Source: Pseudomonas putida W15Oct28 (GTDB lineage: Bacteria; Pseudomonadota; Gammaproteobacteria; Pseudomonadales; Pseudomonadaceae). From it: 64,000 nucleotides of DNA. The stretch is taken from NCBI RefSeq assembly GCF_000708715.2, contig NZ_JENB01000020.1, forward strand, positions 1 through 64,000, read 5' to 3'. The translations under genes were made by a program, and so were the position numbers. Position 1 is the first letter of the stretch; every line of letters starts with the position of its first letter. Shown in pieces: positions 42,817 to 52,041 of this stretch. The notes under the pieces are model-generated. The model saw only the letters and a list, made by a program, of their open reading frames with translations. It did not search any database and was not told the DNA's origin.

Positions 42817-43222
42817 GTCAGAGCCCCGCGCTTGTTGTGTAAGTAGTGAGGTGGCGACTATAGGGTTGGCTGCTTAGGCCAGGAAATATTAAAAAATTAT
42901 TTTGTTATTCCCTTTTTGCTTTGTGCCAGGTGCTGGCTGCTTTGAGGGTAGGCGAGGATGCTCGCTACGTCATCGCGGCTTATGCCTGACTTAGCGCAGG
43001 ATGGAATAAAGCGTTGTTTTTTCCAAGGGACGGATTTGCCGTAGAGTGGATTGTATGTAGGCAGGGCCGGCCTCTTCGCGGGCAAGCCCGCTCCCACAGG
43101 TACAGCACACGGCTCAAAATGTGTGCGGTCTTTGTGGGAGCGGCGGTGCGGCGATCCGACGTGCCCGCGAAAGGGCCGGACCTGGCGAAAAAACTAGATG
43201 GCCTATACGGCAGGAGAAAACC
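42817..43222. other. Divergent tcyJ/serine acetyltransferase intergenic region with REP pair
   Basis: 406 nt without a supported gene. An AT-rich stretch just before tcyJ (about 42880-42912, ATATTAAAAAATTATTTTGTT) probably holds its promoter. At 43066-43178 are two REPs; the second has a hybrid arm, with GGTGCGGCGATCCGACG inserted between the GGGAGCGG and GCCCGCGAA halves. Confidence 0.55.
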
Positions 43223-44155
43223 GTGAGCGAACAACCTTCATCCGCACACTGGCAGTTGCACAACATCGTCAGCGGCCTGCGCGGCGCCCGTGAGCAGTGG
43301 CGCACCCGCAATGGCCGCAGTATCGGCGAGCAGGGCGGGCGCGAATTGCCGTCGCGCGAGGCGATGCGGCAGATCCTGGAGCAACTGTGCGGTGCGTTGT
43401 TCCCCATGCGCCTCGGGCCTGTGGACCTGCGTGAAGAGAGTGAAGACTTCTACGTTGGCCATACCCTGGATGCCGCGCTGACCGCCTTGCTGACTCAGGC
43501 GCGTCTGGAGTTGCGCTATGCCGCCCGGCAAAGCAAGGCTGAGCTCGCCAGCGTCGATGCCCAGGCGCTGAGCCTGATCCAGGGCTTTGCCGCCGCGCTG
43601 CCAGAACTGCGGGTGCTGCTCGACACCGACGTGCTGGCCGCCTACCACGGCGACCCGGCGGCGCGCAGCGTCGATGAAGTGCTGCTGTGCTACCCGGGCA
43701 TTCTGGCGATCATCCACCACCGTCTGGCGCACTACCTGTACCAGGCCGGTTTGCCACTGCTGGCGCGGATCAGTTCGGAGCTGGCGCATTCGGCCACCGG
43801 TATCGATATTCACCCCGGGGCGCAGATTGGCCCGAGCTTCTTCATCGACCACGGTACCGGCGTGGTCATCGGCGAAACCGCGATCATCGGCGAGCGCGTG
43901 CGCATCTACCAGGCGGTGACCCTGGGCGCCAAACGCTTCCCCAGCGATGAGTCGGGGACCTTGCACAAAGGCCTGCCGCGCCATCCGATTGTCGAGGACG
44001 ATGTGGTGATCTATGCCGGGGCCACGGTGCTGGGGCGCATTACCATCGGCAAAGGCTCGACCATTGGTGGCAATGTGTGGCTGACCCGCAGTGTGCCGGC
44101 GGAAAGCAACATCACCCAGGCCAACCTGCAGCTGGATTGCCAAGACAAGAATTGA
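43223..44155 (+). CDS. epsC: Serine O-acetyltransferase (EpsC/CysE-like)
   Basis: 310 aa. An N-terminal helical domain (about 1-185) is followed by a left-handed beta-helix of hexapeptide repeats (SATGIDIHPGAQIGPSFFI, DHGTGVVIGETAIIGERVRI, YAGATVLGRITIGKGSTIGGN). It makes O-acetylserine from serine and acetyl-CoA, the carbon precursor of cysteine, whose derivative N-acetylserine is the CysB inducer. GTG is the start, with CAGGAG 8 nt upstream. It may be the second serine acetyltransferase of the genome, of the longer EpsC type. Confidence 0.88.
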   Translation: MSEQPSSAHWQLHNIVSGLRGAREQWRTRNGRSIGEQGGRELPSREAMRQILEQLCGALFPMRLGPVDLREESEDFYVGHTLDAALTALLTQARLELRYAARQSKAELASVDAQALSLIQGFAAALPELRVLLDTDVLAAYHGDPAARSVDEVLLCYPGILAIIHHRLAHYLYQAGLPLLARISSELAHSATGIDIHPGAQIGPSFFIDHGTGVVIGETAIIGERVRIYQAVTLGAKRFPSDESGTLHKGLPRHPIVEDDVVIYAGATVLGRITIGKGSTIGGNVWLTRSVPAESNITQANLQLDCQDKN

Positions 44156-44177
44156 TCTAGCATTCGTATTGGCTGTT

Positions 44178-44274
44178 CCGGCCTCTTCGCGGGCTCGCCC
44201 GCTCCCACAGGGACCCCACAAATCTTGAACCTTGTGCGGTACTTGTGGGAGCGGGCAAGCCCGCGAAGAGGCCA
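44178..44274. repeat. REP pair upstream of betT
   Basis: Two facing REPs (about 44178-44212 and 44242-44274) after the serine acetyltransferase stop. Confidence 0.85.
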
Positions 44275-44332
44275 GTGCAGGAGCACGCCAATCAGCGCCC
44301 CAATTCGCATTGAAATCCGATCCATGTTTAAC

Positions 44333-44348
44333 TTGAACGCTTGTTCAA
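44333..44348. promoter_or_regulatory. Probable BetI operator before betT
   Basis: TTGAAC-GCTT-GTTCAA, a perfect 6-bp inverted repeat with a 4-bp centre, about 100 nt before the betT ATG. The TTGAAC/GTTCAA halves match the known core of BetI (TetR family, choline-responsive) operators. Confidence 0.6.
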
Positions 44349-44446
44349 TGTAAAAACGCTGGTCCGCTGCCGGTGTTCAACAGGAGGATTCCTTTGCTGA
44401 ACCCGTTCATTACGAACCTCACGTCATTCGACGAGGTGCACGCCCG

Positions 44447-46450
44447 ATGAGTGCACCGAACCCATCCGCCGCCAACGGCAAAATCCGCATGAACCCCCCG
44501 GTGTTCTACTTTGCGGCAAGCTTCATCCTCATCTTTGGCCTGGTGGTCATCTCCAACCCGCAAGCTGCAGGCGACTGGCTGCTGGCGGCGCAGAACTGGG
44601 CGGCCAACACGGTCGGCTGGTACTACATGTTGGCCATGACGCTGTACCTGGTCTTCGTGGTGGTCACCGCCTTGTCCGGCTACGGCAAGATCAAGCTCGG
44701 TGCCGACCACGACGAACCCGAGTTCAGTTACCTCTCGTGGGCCGGCATGCTGTTCGCCGCCGGTATCAGCATTACCCTGTTCTTTTTCTGCGTTTCCGAG
44801 CCGCTGACGCACATGCTGCAACCGCCCCAGGGCGAAGCGGGCACGGCCGAGGCCGGGCGCCAGGCGATGCAGATACTGTTCCTGCACTGGGGCCTGCATG
44901 GCTGGGGCGTATTCGCCTTTGTCGGCATGGCGCTGGCCTACTTCGCCTACCGGCACAACCTGCCGCTGGCGTTGCGTTCGGCGCTGTACCCACTGATCGG
45001 CAAGCGCATCAACGGGCCGATCGGCTATGCGGTAGACGGCTTCGGTATCATCGCCACGGTGTTCGGCCTGGGTGCCGACATGGGCTTTGGCGTACTGCAC
45101 CTGAACGCCGGCCTGGACTACCTGTTCGGCATCAGCCACAGCCAGTGGGTGCAGGTGATCCTCATCACCCTGATGATGGGTGCGGCGGTTGCCGTGGCCG
45201 TTGCCGGGGTGGAGAAGGGCGTGCGGGTGATGAGCGACATCAACCTGTTCCTGGCCTGCGCGCTGCTGTTGTTCGTGCTGTTTGCCGGGCCTACCCAGCA
45301 CCTGTTCAACACGCTGATCCAGAACCTTGGCGATTACCTGGGCGCCTTGCCACGCAAGAGCTTCGATGTGTATGCCTACGGTGAAAACCGTGACTGGCTG
45401 GGCGGCTGGACAGTGTTCTACTGGGCCTGGTGGATTGCCTGGGCGCCGTTCGTGGGCCTGTTCATCGCCCGTATCTCCCGTGGCCGCACCATCCGCGAGT
45501 TCGTCTTTGGCGTGCTGCTGATTCCGCTGGGCTTCACCCTGGCGTGGATGTCGATTTTCGGCAACAGCGCCCTGGACCAGGTGATCAACCACGGCATGAC
45601 AGCGCTGGGCCAGTCGGCACTGGATAACCCGTCGATGAGCCTGTACCTGCTGCTGGAGACCTACCCCTGGAGCAAGGCGGTGATCGCCACCACGGTGTTC
45701 ATCAGCTTCGTGTTCTTCGTGACCTCGGCGGACTCGGGCACTGTGGTGCTGTCGACCTTGTCGGCCAAGGGTGGCGACGCCGATGAGGATGGGCCGAACT
45801 GGCTGCGTATCTTCTGGGGCGCGATGACGGCGCTGATCACCAGCGCACTGCTGTTCGCGGGCAGCATCGATTCGCTGAAGTCGGCGGTGGTGCTGACCTC
45901 GTTGCCGTTCTCGCTGATTTTGCTGTGCATGATGTGGGGGCTGCACAAGGCGTTCTACCTGGAGTCGCAACGGCAGATCGCGCAGATGCACTCGCTGGCC
46001 CCGTTCGCCCAGTCACGCCGCGGCCGTGGCGGCTGGCGCCAGCGCCTGAGCCAGGCGGTGCACTTCCCGTCGCGTGACGAGGTGTACCGCTTCATGGACG
46101 ACGTGGTGCGCCCGGCGATTGCCGACGTGCGCGAAGTGTTCGAGCAGAAGGGCCTGGTGCTGATCACCCAGGACGACCCGAGCCACGACAACGTCAGCCT
46201 GAAGATTGGCCATGGCGAGGAACAGCCGTTCATTTACCAGGTGCAGATGCGTGGCTACTTCACGCCATCGTTCGCCCTGGGTGGGCTGGGGACGCAGGAG
46301 TTGAAGAACCGCCGCTATTACCGGGCTGAGGTGCACCTGAGCGAAGGCAGCCAGAACTATGACCTGGTGGGCTACAGCAAGGAGCAGATCATCAACGACA
46401 TCCTCGACCAGTACGAGCGGCACATGCAGTACCTGCATCTGGTCCGCTGA
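44447..46450 (+). CDS. betT: BCCT-family choline transporter BetT
   Basis: 667 aa: 12 membrane helices (about 15-510) and a long cytoplasmic C-terminal tail (about 515-667) of the osmosensing BetT type. The BCCT signature is visible in GWTVFYWAWWIAWAPFVGLFIARISRGRTIREF. It imports choline with protons or sodium, for glycine betaine synthesis. It is monocistronic; a BetI-like palindrome lies upstream. It has no link to the sulfur genes other than position. Confidence 0.93.
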   Translation: MSAPNPSAANGKIRMNPPVFYFAASFILIFGLVVISNPQAAGDWLLAAQNWAANTVGWYYMLAMTLYLVFVVVTALSGYGKIKLGADHDEPEFSYLSWAGMLFAAGISITLFFFCVSEPLTHMLQPPQGEAGTAEAGRQAMQILFLHWGLHGWGVFAFVGMALAYFAYRHNLPLALRSALYPLIGKRINGPIGYAVDGFGIIATVFGLGADMGFGVLHLNAGLDYLFGISHSQWVQVILITLMMGAAVAVAVAGVEKGVRVMSDINLFLACALLLFVLFAGPTQHLFNTLIQNLGDYLGALPRKSFDVYAYGENRDWLGGWTVFYWAWWIAWAPFVGLFIARISRGRTIREFVFGVLLIPLGFTLAWMSIFGNSALDQVINHGMTALGQSALDNPSMSLYLLLETYPWSKAVIATTVFISFVFFVTSADSGTVVLSTLSAKGGDADEDGPNWLRIFWGAMTALITSALLFAGSIDSLKSAVVLTSLPFSLILLCMMWGLHKAFYLESQRQIAQMHSLAPFAQSRRGRGGWRQRLSQAVHFPSRDEVYRFMDDVVRPAIADVREVFEQKGLVLITQDDPSHDNVSLKIGHGEEQPFIYQVQMRGYFTPSFALGGLGTQELKNRRYYRAEVHLSEGSQNYDLVGYSKEQIINDILDQYERHMQYLHLVR

Positions 46451-46466
46451 CCAGGCTCTCCTGTCC

Positions 46467-46563
46467 TGGCCTCTTCGCGGGCTTGCCCGCTCCCACAGGG
46501 ACGGCACCGGTTTCGAAACCTGTGTTGTACCTGTGGGAGCGGGCAAGCCCGCGAAGAGGCCGG
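46467..46563. repeat. REP pair between betT and tauD
   Basis: Two facing REPs (about 46467-46499 and 46530-46563) between the converging betT and tauD genes. Confidence 0.85.
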
Positions 46564-46575
46564 CACAGGCAACAA

Positions 46576-47409
46576 CTAGAAGGGTGCATCCCCCAGGATG
46601 GTCGCCCGGTGCATCACCCGCCGGTTCGGCCGGTAATCATCCACCGCAAAATGCTGGGTCACGCGGTTGTCCCAGAACGCCACATCATTCTCCTGCCAGC
46701 GCCAGCGAATGCTGAACTCCGGTCGCGTCGCATGGGCGAACAGCAGCCTCAGCAGCGCATCGCTTTCCAGCTCGCTCAGCTCATTGATGCGCGTGGTAAA
46801 CCCTTCATTGACGAACAACGCCTTGCGCCCGCTCACCGGGTGCGTGCGCACCACCGGGTGCGACAGCGGTGGGTTGTTGCGCCGGGTGGCCTCCCAGCGC
46901 GCCAGGTCTTCCGGCGTGGTGCCAAAGCGCTCCAGCGGGAACGACTTGGTGAAGTCGTGGGTGGCGGTCAGCCCGTCAAGCAGCTCGCGCAGCGGCGCCG
47001 ACAAGGCTTCGAAAGCCGCAATGCCGCTGGCCCACAGGGTATCGCCACCGTAAGCAGGCAACTGCTTGGCGCTTAGCACCGCGCCCAGTGCCGGGGTCGG
47101 CAAAAAGGTCACGTCGGTGTGCCACACGGCGTTGTCGCGCACATCGGTGACTGCCGTGTCGAGCACCAGCACCTGTGGGGTTTCCGGCACGTTCGGGTAG
47201 ATCGGGTGGATGTGCAGGTCGCCGAAGCGTGCGGCAAAGCGCGCCTGCTGCTGCGGGTTGATCGGCTGGTCGCGGAAGAACAGCACCTGATGCTGGAGCA
47301 ACGCCTGTTCAATGGCGTCGCGCTCTTCTGCAGTGATATCACGGCTGATGTCCACGCCGCTGATCTGGGCGCCGAGGGCAGGGCTGAGAGGGGTAACGGT
47401 CAGGCTCAT
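46576..47409 (-). CDS. tauD: Taurine dioxygenase TauD
   Basis: 277 aa, a Fe(II)/alpha-ketoglutarate dioxygenase. Ligands are H97 and D99 in VWHTDVTF and H253 in TQHFAVDDYRPNRR; Arg264 binds 2-oxoglutarate. It hydroxylates taurine, which releases sulfite and aminoacetaldehyde. It has no Cys and two Met. It is the last gene of tauABCD, with a modest GAGAAAAGAC site before the ATG, 48 nt after the tauC stop. Confidence 0.93.
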   Translation of the reverse strand: MSLTVTPLSPALGAQISGVDISRDITAEERDAIEQALLQHQVLFFRDQPINPQQQARFAARFGDLHIHPIYPNVPETPQVLVLDTAVTDVRDNAVWHTDVTFLPTPALGAVLSAKQLPAYGGDTLWASGIAAFEALSAPLRELLDGLTATHDFTKSFPLERFGTTPEDLARWEATRRNNPPLSHPVVRTHPVSGRKALFVNEGFTTRINELSELESDALLRLLFAHATRPEFSIRWRWQENDVAFWDNRVTQHFAVDDYRPNRRVMHRATILGDAPF

Positions 47410-47457
47410 GTCTTTTCTCGTTCTAGGCGCCGGGTTGCCGGCGTGGTCAGTCGGCAA

Positions 47458-48277
47458 TCAGTGGCTCTGCCCGTGCCAGGGCACCAGTTTGCGTTGCAGG
47501 GCACGCAGGCTCATTTCCAGGGCGAAGGCGATCAGGGCAATCAACAGGATGCCCAGCACCACCACATCGGTGACCAGGAACTGCGCCGCCGACTGCACCA
47601 TGAAGCCCAGGCCGCTGGTGGCGGCAATCAGCTCGGCGGCTACCAGGGTCGACCAGCCGACCCCCAGGCCGATGCGGATGCCGGTGAGGATGTCGGGTAA
47701 CGCACTGGGCAGGATCACATGGCGGATCAGTTGGGCCTTGGTCGCGCCCAGCGACTGCGCCGCCCGCAGCTTGGCCGGGTCGACCGTGCGCACACCGGTG
47801 GCGGTGGCAATGGCGATCGGGGCGAAGATTGCCAGGTAGATCAGCAGCACCTTCGACAACTCGCCGATACCGCACCAGATGACGATCAGCGGCAGGTAGG
47901 CCAGCGGCGGGATGGGCCGGTAGAACTCGATCAGCGGGTCGAGGATGCCGCGGGCCGATGCCGACCGGGATGGCGGTCAGGGTCGCGGCCACCAGTGCCA
48001 GGCCGATGCGGCCCAGGCTGGCGCCCAGGTGCTGCCACAGGCTGGCGTCCATGTAGCCTTGGGTCAGCAGGGTCCAGGCCCTGGCCAGGATGTCACCGGG
48101 CGAAGGCAGGAACAGCGGCTCGATCCAGCCGGCGGCCGTCACCAGCCACCAGACCAGCAGCAGGCTGGCCATGGTCAGGGTGCTGATCCAGCGGGTGGAC
48201 AGTGGCCGGCGCGGCTTGGCGGCTGGCCGGGTTTGGGCGTTGTGTTTGCCGGCGACCGGCAGGTCCAGGCTGCTCAT
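47458..48277 (-). pseudogene. tauC: tauC, taurine ABC permease, frameshifted by a small deletion
   Basis: The first 110 or so codons read a normal TauC (LPSPGDILARAWTLLTQGYM through TLTAIPVGI); the rest of the protein continues in another frame (GILDPLIEFYRPIPPLAYLP to the end WHGQSH). At the junction, near 47955-47975, only 4 nt lie between the codons for PVGI and RGILDP, where TauC proteins have about seven residues. So roughly 17-20 nt are missing and the frame is lost; the 5' frame runs on to 47447 as nonsense. A sequencing error is possible, but a loss of this size is not a homopolymer slip. If real, tauABCD uptake is disabled. Confidence 0.85.
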
Positions 48278-49062
48278 GCGCGCTCCTGCAGGCTTTGGCG
48301 TTGGGAGAACACCCGCGCCAGCACATGCTCGCGGGTTTCGATGAAGGCGGGGTCGGACTTGATGGCCCGGGCTGATTCACCCGCGGCATAGCGCTGGCCG
48401 AAGTCCAGTCGCAGGCGTTCCACTACACGTCCCGGGTTGGGCGCGAGCAGTACCAGCTCGCTGGCGAGGAACACCGCTTCTTCGATGTCGTGGGTAATCA
48501 GGAACACCGGCTTGGCGGTGCGCTGCCACACCTGCAGCAGCAGCTCTTGCATCTGCTCGCGGGTGAAGGCGTCGAGGGCGCCGAACGGTTCGTCCATCAG
48601 CAATACCCGTGGGTCGGCTGCCAGCGCGCGGGCCAGGCCTACGCGCTGCTTCTGGCCACCGGACAATTGCCAGATGCGCCGTTCGCCAAAGCCATCGAGG
48701 TCGACGAGGGCGAGCATTTCACGGGCCTTGGCCTCACGCAGGGCGCGCGGCACACCGGCCAGTTCGAGGCCGAAGGCGACATTGCCCAGCACGTTCTGCC
48801 AGGGCAGCAGGGCATCGTCCTGGAACACCACGCCGCGCTCGGCACCAGGGCCCTGTACCGGTACGCAGTCGAGGGTGATGCGCCCGCCGCTGGGGGCGAC
48901 AAAGCCGGCGATCAGGTTGAGCAGCGAAGTCTTGCCGCTGCCGGAAGGCCCCAGGGCCACCAGCAGCTGGCGTGGCCCCAGGCTCAGGTTGATGTCGGCC
49001 AGCACCGGGGTGCTGGCGCCGGGGTACTGTGCGCTGATGCGCTCCAGTTCGAGCAAGGCCAT
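48274..49062 (-). CDS. tauB: Taurine ABC transporter ATPase TauB
   Basis: 262 aa. Walker A is GPSGSGKTS, signature LSGGQKQR, Walker B VLLMDEPFGALDAF and H-loop FLITHDIEEAVFLAS. It is the second gene of tauABCD, 13 nt after tauA, and overlaps tauC by 4 nt. The frame is intact although its permease partner is broken. Confidence 0.92.
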   Translation of the reverse strand: MALLELERISAQYPGASTPVLADINLSLGPRQLLVALGPSGSGKTSLLNLIAGFVAPSGGRITLDCVPVQGPGAERGVVFQDDALLPWQNVLGNVAFGLELAGVPRALREAKAREMLALVDLDGFGERRIWQLSGGQKQRVGLARALAADPRVLLMDEPFGALDAFTREQMQELLLQVWQRTAKPVFLITHDIEEAVFLASELVLLAPNPGRVVERLRLDFGQRYAAGESARAIKSDPAFIETREHVLARVFSQRQSLQERA

Positions 49063-49075
49063 GACGGGCTCCGGA

Positions 49076-50047
49076 TCAGTTTGGAAGGAACTTGGCGCTG
49101 ACGTACGGCGAGTAGTCCGGCAGCACGGCGTCGACCTTGCCTTGCTGCTTGAGGAAGTTGGCCGTGTCGGTCAGTGCCTGGGTGGTCGGCGCGCCGAGGG
49201 CGTTGGCCTGGTCTGCGGCCAGCGGGTACACGTTGCCCTCCAGCAGTACCGGGATGTCGCTGGCCTTGGCGCCGGACAGCTTCACCAGCTTGTCTACGTT
49301 GCCCTTGTCGGCCAGCCAGGCTTTCGGGTCCTTGCGGTAGTCGGCGTAGGCATCGAGGGTGACCTTGGCAAAGGCCTTGACCACCTCAGGGTGCTTGTCG
49401 GCAAAGTCCTTGCGCACAATCCAGGCATCGAACGTGGGTGCGCCTTTCTTCGCCAGTTCGCCCGAGGTGATCAGCACCTTGCCGTTTTCCTTGGCCACGC
49501 CCAGCGCTGGGTCCCAGACGTAGGTGGCATCGATGTCGCCGCGCTTCCAGGCGGCAATGATGGCCGGTGGCGCCAGGTTGAGGATCTGTACCTTGGAGGG
49601 GTCGATGTTCCAGCTTTTCAGGGCGGCCAGCAGGCTGTAGTGGCCGGTGGACACAAACGGCACGGCGACCTTCTTGCCGATCAGGTCTTGCGGGGTCTTG
49701 ATGCTGTCGCGGGCGACCAGCGCTTCACCGGCACCAATCTGGGTGGCGATGAGGAAGGTCTCGACCGGCAGCTTGCGGGTAGCGGCAGCGGCCAGCGGGC
49801 TGGACCCCAGGTAGCCAATTTGCACGTCGCCGCTGGCCACCGCGGTGATCACGTCGGCACCGTTATCGAATTTGCGCCAGTCGATGCTGGCGTTGCTGGC
49901 TTTTTCGTATTGGCCATCGACCTGGGCCACTTTGGCCGGGTCGACGGTGGTCTGGTAGGCCACGGTCAGGTCGGCAGCCTGGGCAAACCAGCTGGTGCTG
50001 GCGAGGGTCAGGGCGGCGAACAGGCGCAGCGGAGCGTGCGGGATCAT
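49076..50047 (-). CDS. tauA: Taurine-binding periplasmic protein TauA
   Basis: 323 aa with a signal peptide (MIPHAPLRLFAALTLASTSW then FAQA) and the TauA fold (LTVAYQTTVDPAKVAQVDG, IGYLGSSPLAAAATRKLPVE, YVWDPALGVAKENGKVL). No Cys and no Met beyond the first. GAGAGG lies 6 nt before the chosen ATG; the frame runs further upstream but without family similarity. Confidence 0.92.
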   Translation of the reverse strand: MIPHAPLRLFAALTLASTSWFAQAADLTVAYQTTVDPAKVAQVDGQYEKASNASIDWRKFDNGADVITAVASGDVQIGYLGSSPLAAAATRKLPVETFLIATQIGAGEALVARDSIKTPQDLIGKKVAVPFVSTGHYSLLAALKSWNIDPSKVQILNLAPPAIIAAWKRGDIDATYVWDPALGVAKENGKVLITSGELAKKGAPTFDAWIVRKDFADKHPEVVKAFAKVTLDAYADYRKDPKAWLADKGNVDKLVKLSGAKASDIPVLLEGNVYPLAADQANALGAPTTQALTDTANFLKQQGKVDAVLPDYSPYVSAKFLPN

Positions 50048-50092
50048 GGTGAACCTCTCGTCAGGCAATCAGGGCGATGGATGGCGAGAAGA

Positions 50093-50113
50093 CTAAATGA
50101 TCTAAGAATTTAG
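50093..50113. promoter_or_regulatory. Inverted repeat in the AT-rich tauA promoter region
   Basis: CTAAAT-N9-ATTTAG, about 45 nt before the tauA start, followed by an A/T tract (TAGAAATAAATAACTTTTTT). It is a candidate binding site for CysB or a TauR-like activator; no tauR gene is present here. Confidence 0.4.
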
Positions 50114-50179
50114 AAATAAATAACTTTTTTGCATTAGCTTAGGAGCCAAATGCTTTAAGCCCAAGGGGAGCGCGGTCTT

Positions 50180-50296
50180 TGTAGGAGCGGCCTTGTGTCG
50201 CGATAGGGCGCGAAGCGGCCTCAGGATTTCAGCTACGCCGCAGAAATTGCCGGGGCCGCTGTGCGGCCCATCGCGACACAAGGCCGCTCCTACAGG
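50180..50296. repeat. Inverted REP pair between tauA and the porin gene
   Basis: Two GTGTCGCGA-class REPs facing each other (GTAGGAGCGGCCTTGTGTCG and its complement), here with GTAGGAGC in place of GTGGGAGC. Confidence 0.85.
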
Positions 50297-50390
50297 GATC
50301 GCGCAAGCCTGCTGGTGGGGGGATGCTGCCTCATGGCGAAATCAGGAGAGCCTGCTAGGCTTTTTCGTCCCTATAGAACGATACGGTATT

Positions 50391-50420
50391 AGGTTATGAG
50401 CAAACGTTTGCAAATAACCT
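50391..50420. promoter_or_regulatory. 30-bp extended palindrome, probable LacI/GalR-type operator
   Basis: The centre GCAAACGTTTGC is a perfect 12-bp palindrome with the CG middle typical of LacI/GalR/PurR operators. It is nested in outer arms AGGTTAT and ATAACCT, so 28 of 30 bases are symmetrical. It lies about 275 nt before the porin ATG. No LacI-family gene is in the window. Confidence 0.6.
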
Positions 50421-50695
50421 ATGGTTATGAGTGGCGGGGTTGCTACAACGTTTGGCAGTAAAGGTTCCAACCATATTCCGTAAAAATCTTACGAATTCAT
50501 AAAACGGTCATTTTGGATTTATAGGATTGTCATTATCCTGTAGCGCAGGTGGCGTCTTAGACCAAAGTCGCGAAACGTTTAGAAACGATTGACTTAGTGG
50601 TCACGCTTTGGGACTAAATCGCCAATCCACGGTGAGCGGGGCAACAGACCCCTCCGCCAGAGATACACAAGAATTAGAACGTAGAGGAGCAAAAC

Positions 50696-52024
50696 ATGTA
50701 CAAGTCCAGCCTGGCTCTGGCCGTGGCACTGGGGGTTCTCGCCCAACAAGCAGGCGCTGCCGGTTTCGTTGAAGACAGCAAACTGTCGCTCAGCTCGCGC
50801 ACCATGTACTTCAACAACGACAACCGTGATGGCGGTGCTGACAACCGCGAGTCGGGTCAGGGCTTCAAGCTCGACTACATCTCCGGCTTCACTGAAGGCA
50901 CCGTTGGTTTCGGTGTAGATGCCCAGGCCCTGTGGGGTATCCACCTGGATGGCGGCCGCGGCAAGCACCCAGACAACAGCAGCTTCTTCCCGAGCGACAG
51001 CGACGGCTCTGCTGAAAGCCAGTGGGCTCGCGTTGGCGCCAACGCCAAGGCGCGCTTCTCTAAGACCGAAGTTCACTACGGTAGCGCCCTGGCGCCGAAC
51101 CTGCCGATCCTGGTCTCCAACGATGGCCGTCTGCTGCCGCAAACCTTCGAGGGTGGCACCATCCAGTCGAAGGAAATCGACAACCTGACCATCAACGCCG
51201 GTCAGCTGACCCACGCCATGGGCCGTGCGTCGAGCAACCGTACCGGTCTGTCGGTAGCCGGTGCTACCCAGGACAGCAACAAGTTCCGTTACGGCGGCCT
51301 GGACTACAAGCTCACTCCAGACCTGACCCTGCAGTACTACTACTCGAACCTGGAAGACTTCTACAAGCAGCACTTCCTGGGCGCGACCCACGTGTTCAAG
51401 ATCGCTGACGACCAGTCGTTCAAGACCGACCTGCGCTACTTCGACAGCAGCAGCGACGGCAAGAACGGTGAGGCCGGCTACCGCTTCAACAACAACAGTG
51501 GCTACGCCAAGAACGCTGGCGAGGTCGACAACAAGACCTGGTCCGCGATGTTCACCTACACCCTGGGTGGCCACTCGCTGCTGCTCGGCCACCAGCGCGT
51601 CAATGACGACGGTGGTTTCGTCTGGCTGAACCAGGGCAGCGTAGTTGATGGCAACGGCCGCAACGAAGGTGCCGGTGGTTCCAGCTTCTACCTGTTCACC
51701 GACAGCATGATCAACCAGTTTGCCAAGGCCGGTGAAAACACCACCTTCGGTCAGTACGCCTACGACTTCGCACGCCTGGGCGTGCCGGGCCTGAAAGCCT
51801 CGGTTTCCTACTTGAAGGGCGAAGACGGCAAGAACGCCAACGGCAACGGTACCTTCAGCGAATGGGAACGTGACGCTCGCGTCGACTACGTTATCCAGGA
51901 AGGCACCTTCAAGGGCCTGGGCGCCAGCCTGCGTCACGGCGTATACCGTGGCACCGGCACCAGCTCGCTGGCTGACCAGGATCAGACCCGTCTGATCTTC
52001 AACTACACTTACAACTTCCTGTAA
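50696..52024 (+). CDS. OprD-family outer-membrane porin (OprE-like)
   Basis: 442 aa with a signal peptide (MYKSSLALAVALGVLAQQAGA), then the OprD-family opening FVEDSKLSLSSRTMYFNND and an 18-strand type barrel ending in YTYNFL. Such porins import small organic solutes. It lies between tau and lsfA/ssu and may serve sulfonate uptake, but porins of this family are also anaerobiosis- or amino-acid-regulated, so this is only a possibility. AGAGGAG lies 6-8 nt before the ATG; a terminator follows. Confidence 0.92.
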   Translation: MYKSSLALAVALGVLAQQAGAAGFVEDSKLSLSSRTMYFNNDNRDGGADNRESGQGFKLDYISGFTEGTVGFGVDAQALWGIHLDGGRGKHPDNSSFFPSDSDGSAESQWARVGANAKARFSKTEVHYGSALAPNLPILVSNDGRLLPQTFEGGTIQSKEIDNLTINAGQLTHAMGRASSNRTGLSVAGATQDSNKFRYGGLDYKLTPDLTLQYYYSNLEDFYKQHFLGATHVFKIADDQSFKTDLRYFDSSSDGKNGEAGYRFNNNSGYAKNAGEVDNKTWSAMFTYTLGGHSLLLGHQRVNDDGGFVWLNQGSVVDGNGRNEGAGGSSFYLFTDSMINQFAKAGENTTFGQYAYDFARLGVPGLKASVSYLKGEDGKNANGNGTFSEWERDARVDYVIQEGTFKGLGASLRHGVYRGTGTSSLADQDQTRLIFNYTYNFL

Positions 52025-52041
52025 GCCGTAGCTGAACAAGA

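Larger units (their letters stand above)
50114..50695. other. Long tauA/porin intergenic region
   Basis: No gene is supported. It contains an inverted REP pair (50180-50296), a 30-bp near-perfect palindrome at 50391-50420, a repeat of GGTTATGAG (50392-50400 and 50423-50431) and about 265 nt of leader before the porin ATG. Confidence 0.6.
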
